Part shown: piece by piece, positions 39,531 to 47,793 of the stretch
Position numbering within the stretch: position 1 is the stretch's first letter
Layout: every line of letters starts with the position of its first letter
Source of the DNA: Nitrospirillum viridazoti CBAmc
GTDB lineage: Bacteria; Pseudomonadota; Alphaproteobacteria; Azospirillales; Azospirillaceae
Direction: 5' to 3'
Assembly: GCF_000730165.1 (NCBI RefSeq)
Contig: NZ_CP022110.1
Location: forward strand, 860,501 to 924,500
DNA length: 64,000 nucleotides
Program-made: the position numbers and the translations under genes
The notes under the pieces: generated by a model
Seen by the model: only the letters and a program-made list of their open reading frames with translations
Database searches by the model: none
What the model was told of the DNA's origin: nothing

Positions 39531-39555
39531 TCCCCGCGACGGAGTCTGAAACGCC

Positions 39556-39590
39556 ACGGGCCCGATCCGGCTGGATCGGGCCCGTTTCGT
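39556..39590 (+). terminator. Rho-independent terminator after the response regulator gene
   Basis: A 13-bp stem (39556-39568 with 39573-39585) with a four-base loop ends in GTTTCGTT. It lies 25 bases after the stop codon. Confidence 0.85.
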
Positions 39591-39784
39591 TATGAGGCTG
39601 CGACGGAGCTGTGATGCCAGCGGCACGAGATGCGCCTCGCGCCGCTGTAGCCCGCGACTGCGGGTGCCGGAGATTTCCGGGGAGCCGAAGGCGGACTGGA
39701 AATCGAGGATAAGCCAAGGCCACGGATGTGGCCGCCCGGCACCTGAGGGGGCATTTGAGCGGTTACGATCAAATGCCGCACGCA
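39591..39784. repeat. Candidate dispersed intergenic repeat
   Basis: This stretch between two convergent genes has paired motifs: CGCGACTGCGGG, then GGAGATTTCC at about 39668-39677 and GGAAATC at about 39699-39705, and CATTTGA/TCAAATG arms (39752-39758 and 39769-39775). The sequence has the look of the short repeat units often scattered between genes in this lineage. Only one copy is in this window, so repetition is not shown. Confidence 0.35.
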
Positions 39785-40177
39785 TCAGTCCTTCAGACTG
39801 GCACGAAATTCGTCCAGCACGGCCAGGTCGCTGCCCACCCGGGCCAGCAGGCGGGTGGCCTCGCGGATGCCTTCGTCGTTGTGGCCCTGGCGCAACGCGT
39901 GCTCCGCCTTGCGGGCCTGGGCCGACAGGGCGGCCAGCCCCACGGTCTGCGCGCCGCCACCCAGGCGGTGGATCAGCTTCTGCAGCAGGGGCAGGTCCTG
40001 CGCCTCCAGGGCCGCACGCACCGCCGCCACGCTGGCCGGCGCGTCGTCCAGGTACTTCTCCGCAATCTGGCGCACCAGGTCCGCCCCCAAGTCGTTGATG
40101 TGGGCGGTCAGCACGCCACGGTCCAGGGTGGGCGTGTCTTCAAGTGGCCAGCTCTCGGCCTCTGGGTGCGCAGTCAT
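39785..40177 (-). CDS. HPt-domain phosphotransfer protein
   Basis: The 130-residue product is a single histidine phosphotransfer domain. H70 in the motif QKLIHRLGGGAQTVGLAAL is the phosphorylated residue, with the flanking helices typical of the four-helix bundle (LVRQIAEKYLDDAPASVAAVRAAL, LSAQARKAEHALRQG). It would relay phosphate between a hybrid kinase and a response regulator. The convergent orphan response regulator is a candidate partner. The gene starts at the ATG at 40177, which gives a normal length. Confidence 0.87.
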   Translation of the reverse strand: MTAHPEAESWPLEDTPTLDRGVLTAHINDLGADLVRQIAEKYLDDAPASVAAVRAALEAQDLPLLQKLIHRLGGGAQTVGLAALSAQARKAEHALRQGHNDEGIREATRLLARVGSDLAVLDEFRASLKD

Positions 40178-40463
40178 CGGCGTTTTCCGTTTGTTGTCTT
40201 GGTTCGTTGTCTTGTCTGGCTTCCGACCGGGGAACGTTATGGTCCCCGATGCCTTTATTTTCACACAATGGCGGATGATTTTGGGGCGGTTGTCGCCAGG
40301 CGCCTCCAAAGTCGCCGTCAGAGATACCCACTTCGTTTGGACGCAATGCAGCATGCACGGGGGCCGGCGGCTAAAATGCGCATGGCAAAGTGGCGTGAAT
40401 TGTAACACGCTGATCCGAAGTTTCCCCTGCCGTGACGTGACCTGGAAAGAGGATAGTTTCACG

Positions 40464-41372
40464 ATGTTCGACGCCCGCCGGCCCTTGTTCGCCTCTGCCA
40501 TCGCGGCGGTGATGCTGACCACGGCGGGCGCCGGCCTGGCGCTGGCCGCTCCGGCTGACACCAACGGTGGCGAGCCCAACAGCGCCACCATCCAGTGGGC
40601 TCAGAACATCCTGAAGGAAAAAGAGCTGTATGAGGGCCGCGCCTCCTCGCGCATGGACCCGCCTACCATTGCGGCACTGCGGCAATACCAGAAGGCCGAG
40701 GGACTGAAGGTCACCGGCAAGCTGGACCAGGACACCATCGCCCGCATGATGGAAGGCCGCCCGGTGGACAAGACGGTCGGCAACCTGGCCGACCCCACCA
40801 GCCGCGCCAGGGCCTCGCAGCCGCGCCTGAAGGAAGAGGATGTGCAGCCCAAGGCCGCCCGCTCCGCCGTGGGGGTGGAGAAAGGCGGCCAGGCCCAGGA
40901 AAGCACAGTGCTGAGCGTTTCGCGCAACCCGGGCCCCGCGGCATCGTCGGGGACGCCGGCCGATCTGTCCCCGCCGTCCGTCACCCAGCGCCCTGGCGGG
41001 ACGTCGAATGCTCAGCCGGCCCCGGGCCAGGACGCCACCAGCACCACCGGCGCCGGCCGCATCGCGGTGGAGACACAGTCCACCGGCGACACGCCGGAGC
41101 AGGCGCCGACCGAGATCACTGCGCCGGACTGGGCGCGCAACGCCCTGCTGGGTTTCGTCGGCGCCCTGCTGGCCCTGATGGCCGGCATCTGGTGGTGGAG
41201 CGGCCGCCGCCCCAGCCGCAAGGCGGCCAAGCGCGGCCGGCCGGGCGATGTCCGGCGTGAGCCGTCGCTGGGCGGGGAGGACACGCGCCTGCCCGATGGC
41301 CGCGTCATGCCCCGCCTGGGGGAGACCGCCGCCCGCCCCAGCCGTCCGCCGGGCTTGCGCGTCGGGCGCTGA
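40464..41372 (+). CDS. Peptidoglycan-binding domain protein with C-terminal membrane segment
   Basis: The 302-residue product has a signal peptide (FASAIAAVMLTTAGAGLALA), a PG_binding_1-type domain (AQNILKEKELYEGRASSRMDPPTIAALRQYQKAEGLKVTGKLDQDTI, residues about 45-95), a long Ser/Pro/Thr/Gln-rich linker, one transmembrane helix near residue 235 (ALLGFVGALLALMAGIWWW), and a basic cytoplasmic tail. Such proteins tether the membrane to the cell wall. AGAGGA lies upstream of the ATG at 40464. The only neighbour on this strand is the dehydrogenase gene, so there is no clear operon partner. Confidence 0.8.
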   Translation: MFDARRPLFASAIAAVMLTTAGAGLALAAPADTNGGEPNSATIQWAQNILKEKELYEGRASSRMDPPTIAALRQYQKAEGLKVTGKLDQDTIARMMEGRPVDKTVGNLADPTSRARASQPRLKEEDVQPKAARSAVGVEKGGQAQESTVLSVSRNPGPAASSGTPADLSPPSVTQRPGGTSNAQPAPGQDATSTTGAGRIAVETQSTGDTPEQAPTEITAPDWARNALLGFVGALLALMAGIWWWSGRRPSRKAAKRGRPGDVRREPSLGGEDTRLPDGRVMPRLGETAARPSRPPGLRVGR

Positions 41373-41629
41373 GCCGGCAATTTCCAGCCCACCGCGACCC
41401 GATTCCGGCGGAATTCCAGTCGCGGCACCAGCGGCGCGACAGGACATTGCACGGCGGACGCCCCAGCGTTCGCCAAAGCTGCGCTGCGCAATAAAACAAC
41501 GAAATCGACCCGGCCCAGGTCCCGCCCCTAAGCTTCGTCCTGCAGACAGTTCCGCCCCCGCCGCATGCGAACGGGCCGGATCACCGGCCCGGCGCCATGG
41601 TCCCGGGCCCCAGGCAGGAGAGTGCCCCC

Positions 41630-42697
41630 ATGTTGTTCGACGCTCCGGATTTCGACAATCACGAGCTGGTCCTGTTCGGCCGTGACCCGGAGAGTGGCCT
41701 CAAGGCCATCATCGCCGTCCACGATACCACCATGGGGCCCGCCTGCGGCGGCTGCCGCATGTGGCCTTACGCGACCGAGGCCGACGCCGTGAAGGACGTC
41801 CTGCGCCTGTCGCGCGGCATGAGCTACAAGAACGTCATGGCCGGCCTGCCCCTGGGCGGCGGCAAGTCGGTGCTGATCGGCGACCCCAAGACCGCCAAGT
41901 CCGACGCCCTGTTCCGCGCCTTCGGCCGTATGGTGGAAAGCCTGGGCGGCCGTTACATCGCGGCGGAGGACGTGGGCATCACCGTGGCCGACGTGCAGGT
42001 CATGGGCCGCGAGACCAAGCATGTAGCCGGCCTGAACCACGGCGCCGCCGCCAGCGGCGACCCGTCGCCCTTCACCGCCTATGGCGTCTATCTGGGCATC
42101 AAAGCCGCCGTGAAGCACCGCCTGGGCACCGACAGCCTGAAGGGTGTGCGCGTCGCCGTGCAGGGCCTGGGCAATGTCGGCAGCCACCTGTGCCAGCGCC
42201 TGGCCGATGACGGCGCCGTCCTGGTCGTCAGCGACATCTTCGCCGACCAGGCGAAGCAGGTGGTCGACCGCCACGGCGCCACGGCCGTGGACCCCTCCGT
42301 CATCCATGCCCAGGACGTCGACGTCTTCGCCCCCTGCGCCCTGGGCGGCGTGCTGAACGAACAGTCGCTGCCCCAGCTGAAGGCCAAGGTGGTGGCCGGC
42401 GGCGCCAACAACCAGCTGGCGGTGGACGCCATCGGCCGGCAGCTGCGGACCCTGGGTGTGCTCTACGCCCCCGATTACGTCATCAACGGCGGCGGCATCA
42501 TCAACGTCGCAGGCGAGGTCGGGGGCACCTACAGCAAGGAAGCCATCCTGGCGAAGGTGGAGGCCATCCATGGCACGCTGGCGGACATCTTCCGCCGCGC
42601 CGACGCCGAGGACCGCCCCACCAACGAGGTGGCGGACCAGATGGCGCGGGAACGCCTGGCCGCCGGCCGCGCCAAGGGCATGGCCAAGGTCGCCTGA
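41630..42697 (+). CDS. Leu/Phe/Val-type amino-acid dehydrogenase (NAD-dependent)
   Basis: The 355-residue product belongs to the Glu/Leu/Phe/Val dehydrogenase family and is of leucine-dehydrogenase size. It has the catalytic block MSYKNVMAGLPLGGGKSVLIGDP (K67 and K79), DVGITVADVQVMGRET, and the NAD-binding motif VAVQGLGNVGSHLCQRL followed by the acidic SDIF. It deaminates a branched-chain or aromatic amino acid to the 2-oxo acid, so catabolic use is likely. AGGAG precedes the ATG. An 8-bp hairpin (41572-41579 with 41584-41591) lies in the leader. Confidence 0.9.
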   Translation: MLFDAPDFDNHELVLFGRDPESGLKAIIAVHDTTMGPACGGCRMWPYATEADAVKDVLRLSRGMSYKNVMAGLPLGGGKSVLIGDPKTAKSDALFRAFGRMVESLGGRYIAAEDVGITVADVQVMGRETKHVAGLNHGAAASGDPSPFTAYGVYLGIKAAVKHRLGTDSLKGVRVAVQGLGNVGSHLCQRLADDGAVLVVSDIFADQAKQVVDRHGATAVDPSVIHAQDVDVFAPCALGGVLNEQSLPQLKAKVVAGGANNQLAVDAIGRQLRTLGVLYAPDYVINGGGIINVAGEVGGTYSKEAILAKVEAIHGTLADIFRRADAEDRPTNEVADQMARERLAAGRAKGMAKVA

Positions 42698-42717
42698 GGT
42701 CTCGAAGACCATGACGG

Positions 42718-42756
42718 AAAAGGCCGGCGCCCGGGTGGGCGACCGGCCTTTTTCGT
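42718..42756 (+). terminator. Rho-independent terminator after the amino-acid dehydrogenase gene
   Basis: GGCCGG (42722-42727) and CCGGCC (42743-42748), extended by the adjacent AA/TT and by an inner CGCCC/GGGCG stem with one bulged A, run into TTTTTCGTT. Confidence 0.9.
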
Positions 42757-42866
42757 TGTGAATCAGGATGATTATGATCCTTACGGTGGGGGTGACTTGG
42801 GTGTCGGCCCGCCTATATGATGCCGCCTGCCCCAATCAGGGGCAGGGGTATCCGAGGGGACGGGGC

Positions 42867-43232
42867 ATGCAGGAGCTGCGCGCGATCAGCTTCACCGAAC
42901 GGGAGCTGATGACGGCGATCGTGGAATTCACGGGGCGCCTGAATCGCAAGCTGCCCGTGGGCATGGTGAAGGATCCCGTCATCGTCGAGGGGCCGCCCAT
43001 CACCGTGCAGCTTCCCATCGAGGACGATTACGGCAAGATGCACGAAGCGACCTTCGCCGAGATGGAGGTGGCCGCGGCGCTGGTGAGCTATTGCATGACG
43101 CGCAAGATCCGCATGCCGGCCAAAGCCGAGAAGGTGCTGCAGATCATTTCCGGCGCCGCCACGCTGGTCATCTGGCTGGGCGAGCAGGAAGTGGGCGCCC
43201 AGCGCAAGAAAGCCACGCTGCGCAATCGCTGA
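42867..43232 (+). CDS. Uncharacterised small soluble protein
   Basis: The 121-residue product starts MQELRAISFTERELMTAIVEF and has no signal peptide or membrane helix. I do not recognise the family. A short segment (VGMVKDPVIVEGPPITVQLPIEDDYGKMHEATF) looks beta-rich and the C-terminal half helical. GAGGGGACGGGG just before the ATG at 42867 supports that start over an in-frame ATG 99 bases upstream. It stands alone between the dehydrogenase terminator and the SapC gene. Confidence 0.65.
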   Translation: MQELRAISFTERELMTAIVEFTGRLNRKLPVGMVKDPVIVEGPPITVQLPIEDDYGKMHEATFAEMEVAAALVSYCMTRKIRMPAKAEKVLQIISGAATLVIWLGEQEVGAQRKKATLRNR

Positions 43233-43421
43233 CAGGGGCGGCGCAAAGCCGGACTTGTCACAGTTCGTCACGCGTCCAAGTCATGGCTGGGTCGCGGGGC
43301 TGTTGACTCACGCATACAATTCCGGCACTCCAGAGCCCATCCTGTCGGGGGAGAGGGCGCACACATCAGGGTCCAATTCCCGGTCAGTTTGAATTTAACC
43401 GGTAAACCAGGACCTTTCGCC

Positions 43422-44189
43422 ATGACCGACGCCGCCGCCGCCAATTCCGAAGCCGGCCAGATGCCTCCGTTCTACCGGGAGCCCGTTCCCGTCGATATCA
43501 GCCGTCACGGGGACTGGAAGCTTAAGCAGCAGCGGACATTCTCTTACGCCGCCAACGCCAACGCCATCCCGATTGTGGGCGAGGAGTTTATCTCCCTCAA
43601 CGGCCACTACCCCATCGTCTTCACCCTGGGCAACAACCCGGCCGCAGTGGTTCTGACCGGCGTGCGCCCGGACGAGAACCTGTTCGTGGACGGCGAGGGC
43701 AATTGGCGCAAGAACACGCCGATCCCGGCCTATGTCCGCCGCTACCCCTTCCTGATGATGGAGACGCCGGACCGCGAGCGCCTGGTGCTGTGCCTGGAAG
43801 AGGATGCCAACCTGGTGGGGCCGGACGGCGACGTCCCCCTGTTCGAGGGCGACAAGGCCGGTGCCGCCGGCAACGACGCCCTGAACTTCTGCGCCACCTT
43901 CAACCAGTCCGCCGTTGCCACCAGCGCCTTCTGCAAGGAACTGCACGACCGCGGCCTGCTGGTGGAACAGCGCCTGGACCTGACGCTGTCGCACGACAAC
44001 AGCCGCATGACCCTCACGGGCTTCACCATCATCGATGAGAAGAAGTTCAACGAGCTGCCGGACGACGTCTTCCTGGACTGGCGCAAGCGCGGCTACCTGG
44101 GCCTGGTCTATTCCCACTTCATCTCGCTGTCCCGCTGGAGCATCCTGGCGGAACTGGCGTCTGAGCGGGTGCTGGCCAAGAAGGCCTGA
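43422..44189 (+). CDS. SapC-family protein
   Basis: The 255-residue product matches the SapC family first noted in Campylobacter S-layer gene clusters, with FYREPVPVDISRHGDWKL near the start, IPIVGEEFISLNGHYPIVFT, and NGHYP/ LPDDVFLDWRKRGYLGLVYSHFISLSRW near the end. The family is common in Proteobacteria and its function is not established. It has no clear signal peptide. It is monocistronic, followed by a strong terminator. Confidence 0.85.
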   Translation: MTDAAAANSEAGQMPPFYREPVPVDISRHGDWKLKQQRTFSYAANANAIPIVGEEFISLNGHYPIVFTLGNNPAAVVLTGVRPDENLFVDGEGNWRKNTPIPAYVRRYPFLMMETPDRERLVLCLEEDANLVGPDGDVPLFEGDKAGAAGNDALNFCATFNQSAVATSAFCKELHDRGLLVEQRLDLTLSHDNSRMTLTGFTIIDEKKFNELPDDVFLDWRKRGYLGLVYSHFISLSRWSILAELASERVLAKKA

Positions 44190-44212
44190 GGTCGACCGAC
44201 CCCATGAATGCG

Positions 44213-44248
44213 AAGGGCGCTGGTGAGGGATCACCAGCGCCCTTTGTC
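44213..44248 (+). terminator. Rho-independent terminator after the sapC-family gene
   Basis: A perfect 14-bp stem (44213-44226 with 44231-44244) with a GGGA loop runs into TTTGTCTTT. The convergent ferredoxin gene ends 20 bases further on. Confidence 0.88.
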
Positions 44249-44266
44249 TTTACGCGGTCACCGACC

Positions 44267-44584
44267 TCAACGGCGCGGCAGCAAGGTCAGGCGCAAGCCA
44301 TCCAGCTCGGACCTGAAGTCGATCTGGCAGGACAGGCGCGAGCGGCCGGGCTGGTAGGTCGGCTCCTCCTCCAGCAGGGCCTGCTCATCCAGGCTGGGTT
44401 CGGGCAGGCGGGCGGCCCAATCGGCGTCCACCAGGACGTGGCAGGTGGCGCAGGCGCAGGAACCGCCGCAGTCGGCGTCCAGCGGCAGGGCGTGATCGCA
44501 CAGGTTTTCCATCACGGAGGCCTTCATATCCCCCTCGATGACGTGCTCCGCGCCATCGGCATCGATAACGTGGATCGTGGGCAT
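44267..44584 (-). CDS. 2Fe-2S ferredoxin, adrenodoxin type
   Basis: The 105-residue product has the ligand spacing C39-x5-C45-x2-C48-x37-C86 (DADCGGSCACATCHV and RLSCQIDF), with an extra C43. This is the vertebrate-type/adrenodoxin-like class that serves cytochrome P450s and iron-sulfur cluster assembly. No partner reductase or iscU-type gene is adjacent, so its role is open. Confidence 0.93.
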   Translation of the reverse strand: MPTIHVIDADGAEHVIEGDMKASVMENLCDHALPLDADCGGSCACATCHVLVDADWAARLPEPSLDEQALLEEEPTYQPGRSRLSCQIDFRSELDGLRLTLLPRR

Positions 44585-44864
44585 GGGTCGTTTTCCTTGG
44601 CAGCGGCGACGGAAGGGGACCGTCCGCTGGGACGCCGGGGCCTGTGGGGACCCGTCGGCCAGCGAACGATCGGGCTGGTGATAGTGAAATCCACAGGCGC
44701 GCGCGAGGCGAAAATCCGCAAGTCCACCCCGAAAAACCATCGCGGCGGTGCCTCAGCCCCCTGTCAAGCGCCCGTGCCTCGGTTATATTGCCGGATATCC
44801 ATGGATGTGGCCCGCCGGCCCGGTGCCGGGCGGACCCCTCCGGGCCCTCTGACCGGGATAGCGC

Positions 44865-45281
44865 ATGACCTTGGAAATCCGCACCTTCTCCATCCGTGAC
44901 GCCACGCATGACGAGGACGAGACCCGCCTGGCCTCGTTCCTGCGCACGGTGGAGGTTTCGCGCATCGACACCGCCTATGCCGACGGGGCCTGGCGCGTGC
45001 TGGTCCAGTACCGGGACCTGCGCCGCAAGGAGGAAACCGCCCAGATCGAATCGGCCATCATCTCCGCCCTCAACAGCTGGCGGACCGAGGTCGCCAAATC
45101 GCTGGGCATCGACAGGGAAGAGGTTCTGTCCAACGCGGTTACGGCGGAGATCGCCCGTTACGCTCCCACGACGGAGATCGAGCTGTCGGTCATCAGCAGC
45201 GCTGCCGGCTTCGACGTGGCCGGCCGTGGCGGGCAGATCGTGCAGATCGTCCGCCAGACCATGGAAGACCTGACCAATTGA
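44865..45281 (+). CDS. Small protein with an HRDC-like domain
   Basis: The 138-residue product has an acidic N-terminal half and a C-terminal segment (residues about 62-110) reading ALNSWRTEVAKSLGIDREEV then NAVTAEIARYAPTTEIELSVI. This fits the HRDC pattern of RecQ and RNase D (helix, WR-x-E-A-x-x-x-G, conserved TxxELxR/PTT turn). HRDC domains bind nucleic acid. The match is by pattern only. Its stop overlaps the start of the creA-like gene by four bases. Confidence 0.65.
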   Translation: MTLEIRTFSIRDATHDEDETRLASFLRTVEVSRIDTAYADGAWRVLVQYRDLRRKEETAQIESAIISALNSWRTEVAKSLGIDREEVLSNAVTAEIARYAPTTEIELSVISSAAGFDVAGRGGQIVQIVRQTMEDLTN

Positions 45282-45769
45282 GGCGCCTGTTGCTCGCCGC
45301 GGCCCTGACGCTCGCCGGCTTGGCGGCGGGGGCCGCCCGCGCCGACGAGGTGGGGTCGTTCAGCAACGACTGGACGGGCAACGAGCTGACGGTGGAGGCG
45401 GTGCCCGACCCCGACATCCAGGGCGTGACCTGCCACATCGTCAGCTTCTCGCGCAGCGTCATCGACCGGCTGCGCAAGGGCAACTGGTTCGAGGACCCGT
45501 CCAACACCTCCATCGCCTGCCGGCAGACGGGCCCCATCGTCATCGGCAAGATCGACACCTCCAAGCATGGCGAGGAGGTGTTTTCCGAGCGCAAGAGCCT
45601 CATCTTCAAGTCCATCGCCGTCCGGCGCATCTATGACCGGGCCAACGACACCCTGATCTACGTCGTCTACAGCCGCCAGGTGAAGGACGCGTCAGCCAAG
45701 ATGGCCATTTCCACGGTGCCGCTGTTCAACGCCAACCCCACCTGGACGAAGGGCAAGCCGGAGCGTTAA
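45278..45769 (+). CDS. creA: CreA-family secreted protein
   Basis: The 163-residue product has a signal peptide (LLLAAALTLAGLAAGAARA) and the CreA family core: DEVGSFSNDWTGNELTVEAVPDPDIQGVTCHI, then GNWFEDPSNTSIACRQTGPI and DTLIYVVYSRQV. The two cysteines are conserved. Function is not known. The start is a TTG overlapping the upstream stop by four bases, which implies coupled translation with the HRDC-like protein; no ATG near the signal peptide fits. Confidence 0.88.
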   Translation: MRRLLLAAALTLAGLAAGAARADEVGSFSNDWTGNELTVEAVPDPDIQGVTCHIVSFSRSVIDRLRKGNWFEDPSNTSIACRQTGPIVIGKIDTSKHGEEVFSERKSLIFKSIAVRRIYDRANDTLIYVVYSRQVKDASAKMAISTVPLFNANPTWTKGKPER

Positions 45770-45990
45770 CGCCCTGTTCAATCGGGGAAAAAAAGCGTTC
45801 CCTCACCCACTCGGCATACATCATTCGGTTGACTACCTGATTGGGCCGCGTCACCCTGACGCACAGCATCCATACATCGGTGGTGCGTTCGGCTTAGTGG
45901 CGGGGCTGCCAACGGGCCGGAAGATGGCCTGGCGCGGACGGGGAAGGGGCTTCCCCGTCCCGCGGGCGCTATTGCCGGTCGGGGCGGGCG

Positions 45991-47781
45991 ATGGTCTTGG
46001 GATTGCTGCGGGACAAGGCGGACAGACCGCCGCCATTGAGTGAGCCGCGTGGCGTTTCCTTCGAGGTGCAATACCTGAAGGACGACCATTGGATCACCGA
46101 GCAGATCTGCCGCAAGGAGGAGGATGCCCGGGCGCTGGCCGCGCGCATCCTGCCCAACCGCACCGGTGTGCGTATCATCCGCGAATTCGTGCGCCCCGGC
46201 CGTGGCGGGGAAACCGTCGACACCATCATCCACACGGAATACCGACAGGAACCCAAGCGCCCCATCGCCCCGGTTCCGGTGGAGGAGGCGCACTATTGCA
46301 AGATGCCGCAGGAGTACCTGGCCTTCGACAGCCGGGTGCTGATCTCCCGCGTGCTGCGCCAGTATCTGGATGAGAAAGGCGTCACCGCGTCCGAGTTGCT
46401 GCATAACGCCGGCGAGGCCAAGCGCGTCCTGAACTTCGAGGCGCTGGTCCCCAACGCCGTCAGCCGCATCGCCGTCCTGCAGAGCAAGGAGACGGGTGAG
46501 GATAGCCGCGCCCGCCGCGACGTCATCCTGGGCGTGCTGGAGGAATTGCGCCAGCGGGCGGAGAAGGCGGTGGCCAACCGCGCCCTCCCGTATCCCAAGG
46601 AGATCGGCTTCGCCGCCACCATGCGCCAGGTGGACGAAATCCTGGGCACGGCCACGGCCGCCAGCCCGGACGTGGCGGCGGAAGAGGCGGCCTACCTGGG
46701 AAAGGTCATCGTCTGCCGTGACCTGGTGAACATCCGCGGCCTGCTGGGCAAGGCGGAGCTGTTGATCGACCTGGCGTCGGACGACAGCCTGCCGGCCGAC
46801 GACGCGGCCCTGCTGGACCAACTGCTGGCCGACGTGCTGGGCGCGCCTGACATGGTGCGCGACATGCTCGGCCGCCAGCCGGACCTGATGACGGCCCTGA
46901 ACCGCATGATCGACCTGATCGGCGGCACGTTCGAGCCCCAGGCGATCGAGATGTCGCCGCCCTGCACGGCCGCCATCAGCCGCTGGGTGGCGGGGCCCCA
47001 TGGCAACGAGACCCGCGCGGTGCTGCTGGATTTCCTGCGCCGTCAGGTGCGGGGCACCCAGCGCCTGTCGCATGGCGAGCCGTTGCAGCAGATCGCCAAG
47101 TATCGCAACCTGGTCACCCGCCTGCTGCGGCCCGACGGTCTGCTGGGCGGTCCGGCCATGGCCGAGGCGGTGCTGATGGGCTATCACCGCTTTATCGAGC
47201 AGGGCGGGGCCGAGGGGCGCCGGCTGGCACTGGAATCGGTGCTGCAACTGCTGCCCACGGGGGCGGAGAGGCTGGTCTATCTGGCCTGCCTCGCGCGATC
47301 GGACGTGGGCGCCAAGGACGGTGCCAGCATCGCCGCCCAGGCCCTGGAGATCGCCAACCGCGTGGGCGGCCTGAACGATCTGGTCGACCGCACCCTGCCG
47401 CTGAAGCCGAAGATGGAGGCCAGCGCCGCGCTCTATCGCCTGGTGACGGAGGGTGACGCCTTGCCGGGCGACATGGGCGAAAAGCTGGGTGCGCGCCTGG
47501 ATGACCTGGTGGCAACCTATATCGTCGACGGTCGGGTGATCGAACGGTTGGACGACCCGTCCGCCAGCCTGCGGGTGCGCGCCACCCGCCTGGTGCAGTT
47601 CGCGGGGGCGGAGGTGCTGGCCAGCCCGAAGGCCCGGCGCATCGTGCGCGACCAGATCATCAGCCATTTGCGCCAGCCCAATTTCGACACCAAGTTCGTC
47701 GAGGGCCTGGCGACGGAGGCCGAAAAGGCCGCCGTGCTGCGCAATTTCTATGATCTGCTGAACCGCGCCCAATTCATGTGA
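45991..47781 (+). CDS. Large uncharacterised protein
   Basis: I do not recognise this 596-residue protein. The N-terminal 85 residues look like a small alpha/beta domain (GVSFEVQYLKDDHWITEQIC, RTGVRIIREFVRPGRGGETVDTIIHTEYR). The remaining 500 residues are almost purely helical with regular Leu/Ala/Asp spacing (LPADDAALLDQLLADVLG), as in helical-repeat or armadillo-type scaffolds. There are no membrane segments or signal peptide. The ATG at 45991 gives the longest conserved-looking frame. It stands alone between two convergent or unrelated genes. Confidence 0.7.
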   Translation: MVLGLLRDKADRPPPLSEPRGVSFEVQYLKDDHWITEQICRKEEDARALAARILPNRTGVRIIREFVRPGRGGETVDTIIHTEYRQEPKRPIAPVPVEEAHYCKMPQEYLAFDSRVLISRVLRQYLDEKGVTASELLHNAGEAKRVLNFEALVPNAVSRIAVLQSKETGEDSRARRDVILGVLEELRQRAEKAVANRALPYPKEIGFAATMRQVDEILGTATAASPDVAAEEAAYLGKVIVCRDLVNIRGLLGKAELLIDLASDDSLPADDAALLDQLLADVLGAPDMVRDMLGRQPDLMTALNRMIDLIGGTFEPQAIEMSPPCTAAISRWVAGPHGNETRAVLLDFLRRQVRGTQRLSHGEPLQQIAKYRNLVTRLLRPDGLLGGPAMAEAVLMGYHRFIEQGGAEGRRLALESVLQLLPTGAERLVYLACLARSDVGAKDGASIAAQALEIANRVGGLNDLVDRTLPLKPKMEASAALYRLVTEGDALPGDMGEKLGARLDDLVATYIVDGRVIERLDDPSASLRVRATRLVQFAGAEVLASPKARRIVRDQIISHLRQPNFDTKFVEGLATEAEKAAVLRNFYDLLNRAQFM

Positions 47782-47793
47782 TCTGCTACCGCA

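Noticed and set aside
43303-43319. TTGACT and TACAAT upstream of the sapC-family gene as a sigma-70 promoter
   Set aside because: The hexamers are only five bases apart, far from the 16-18 needed.
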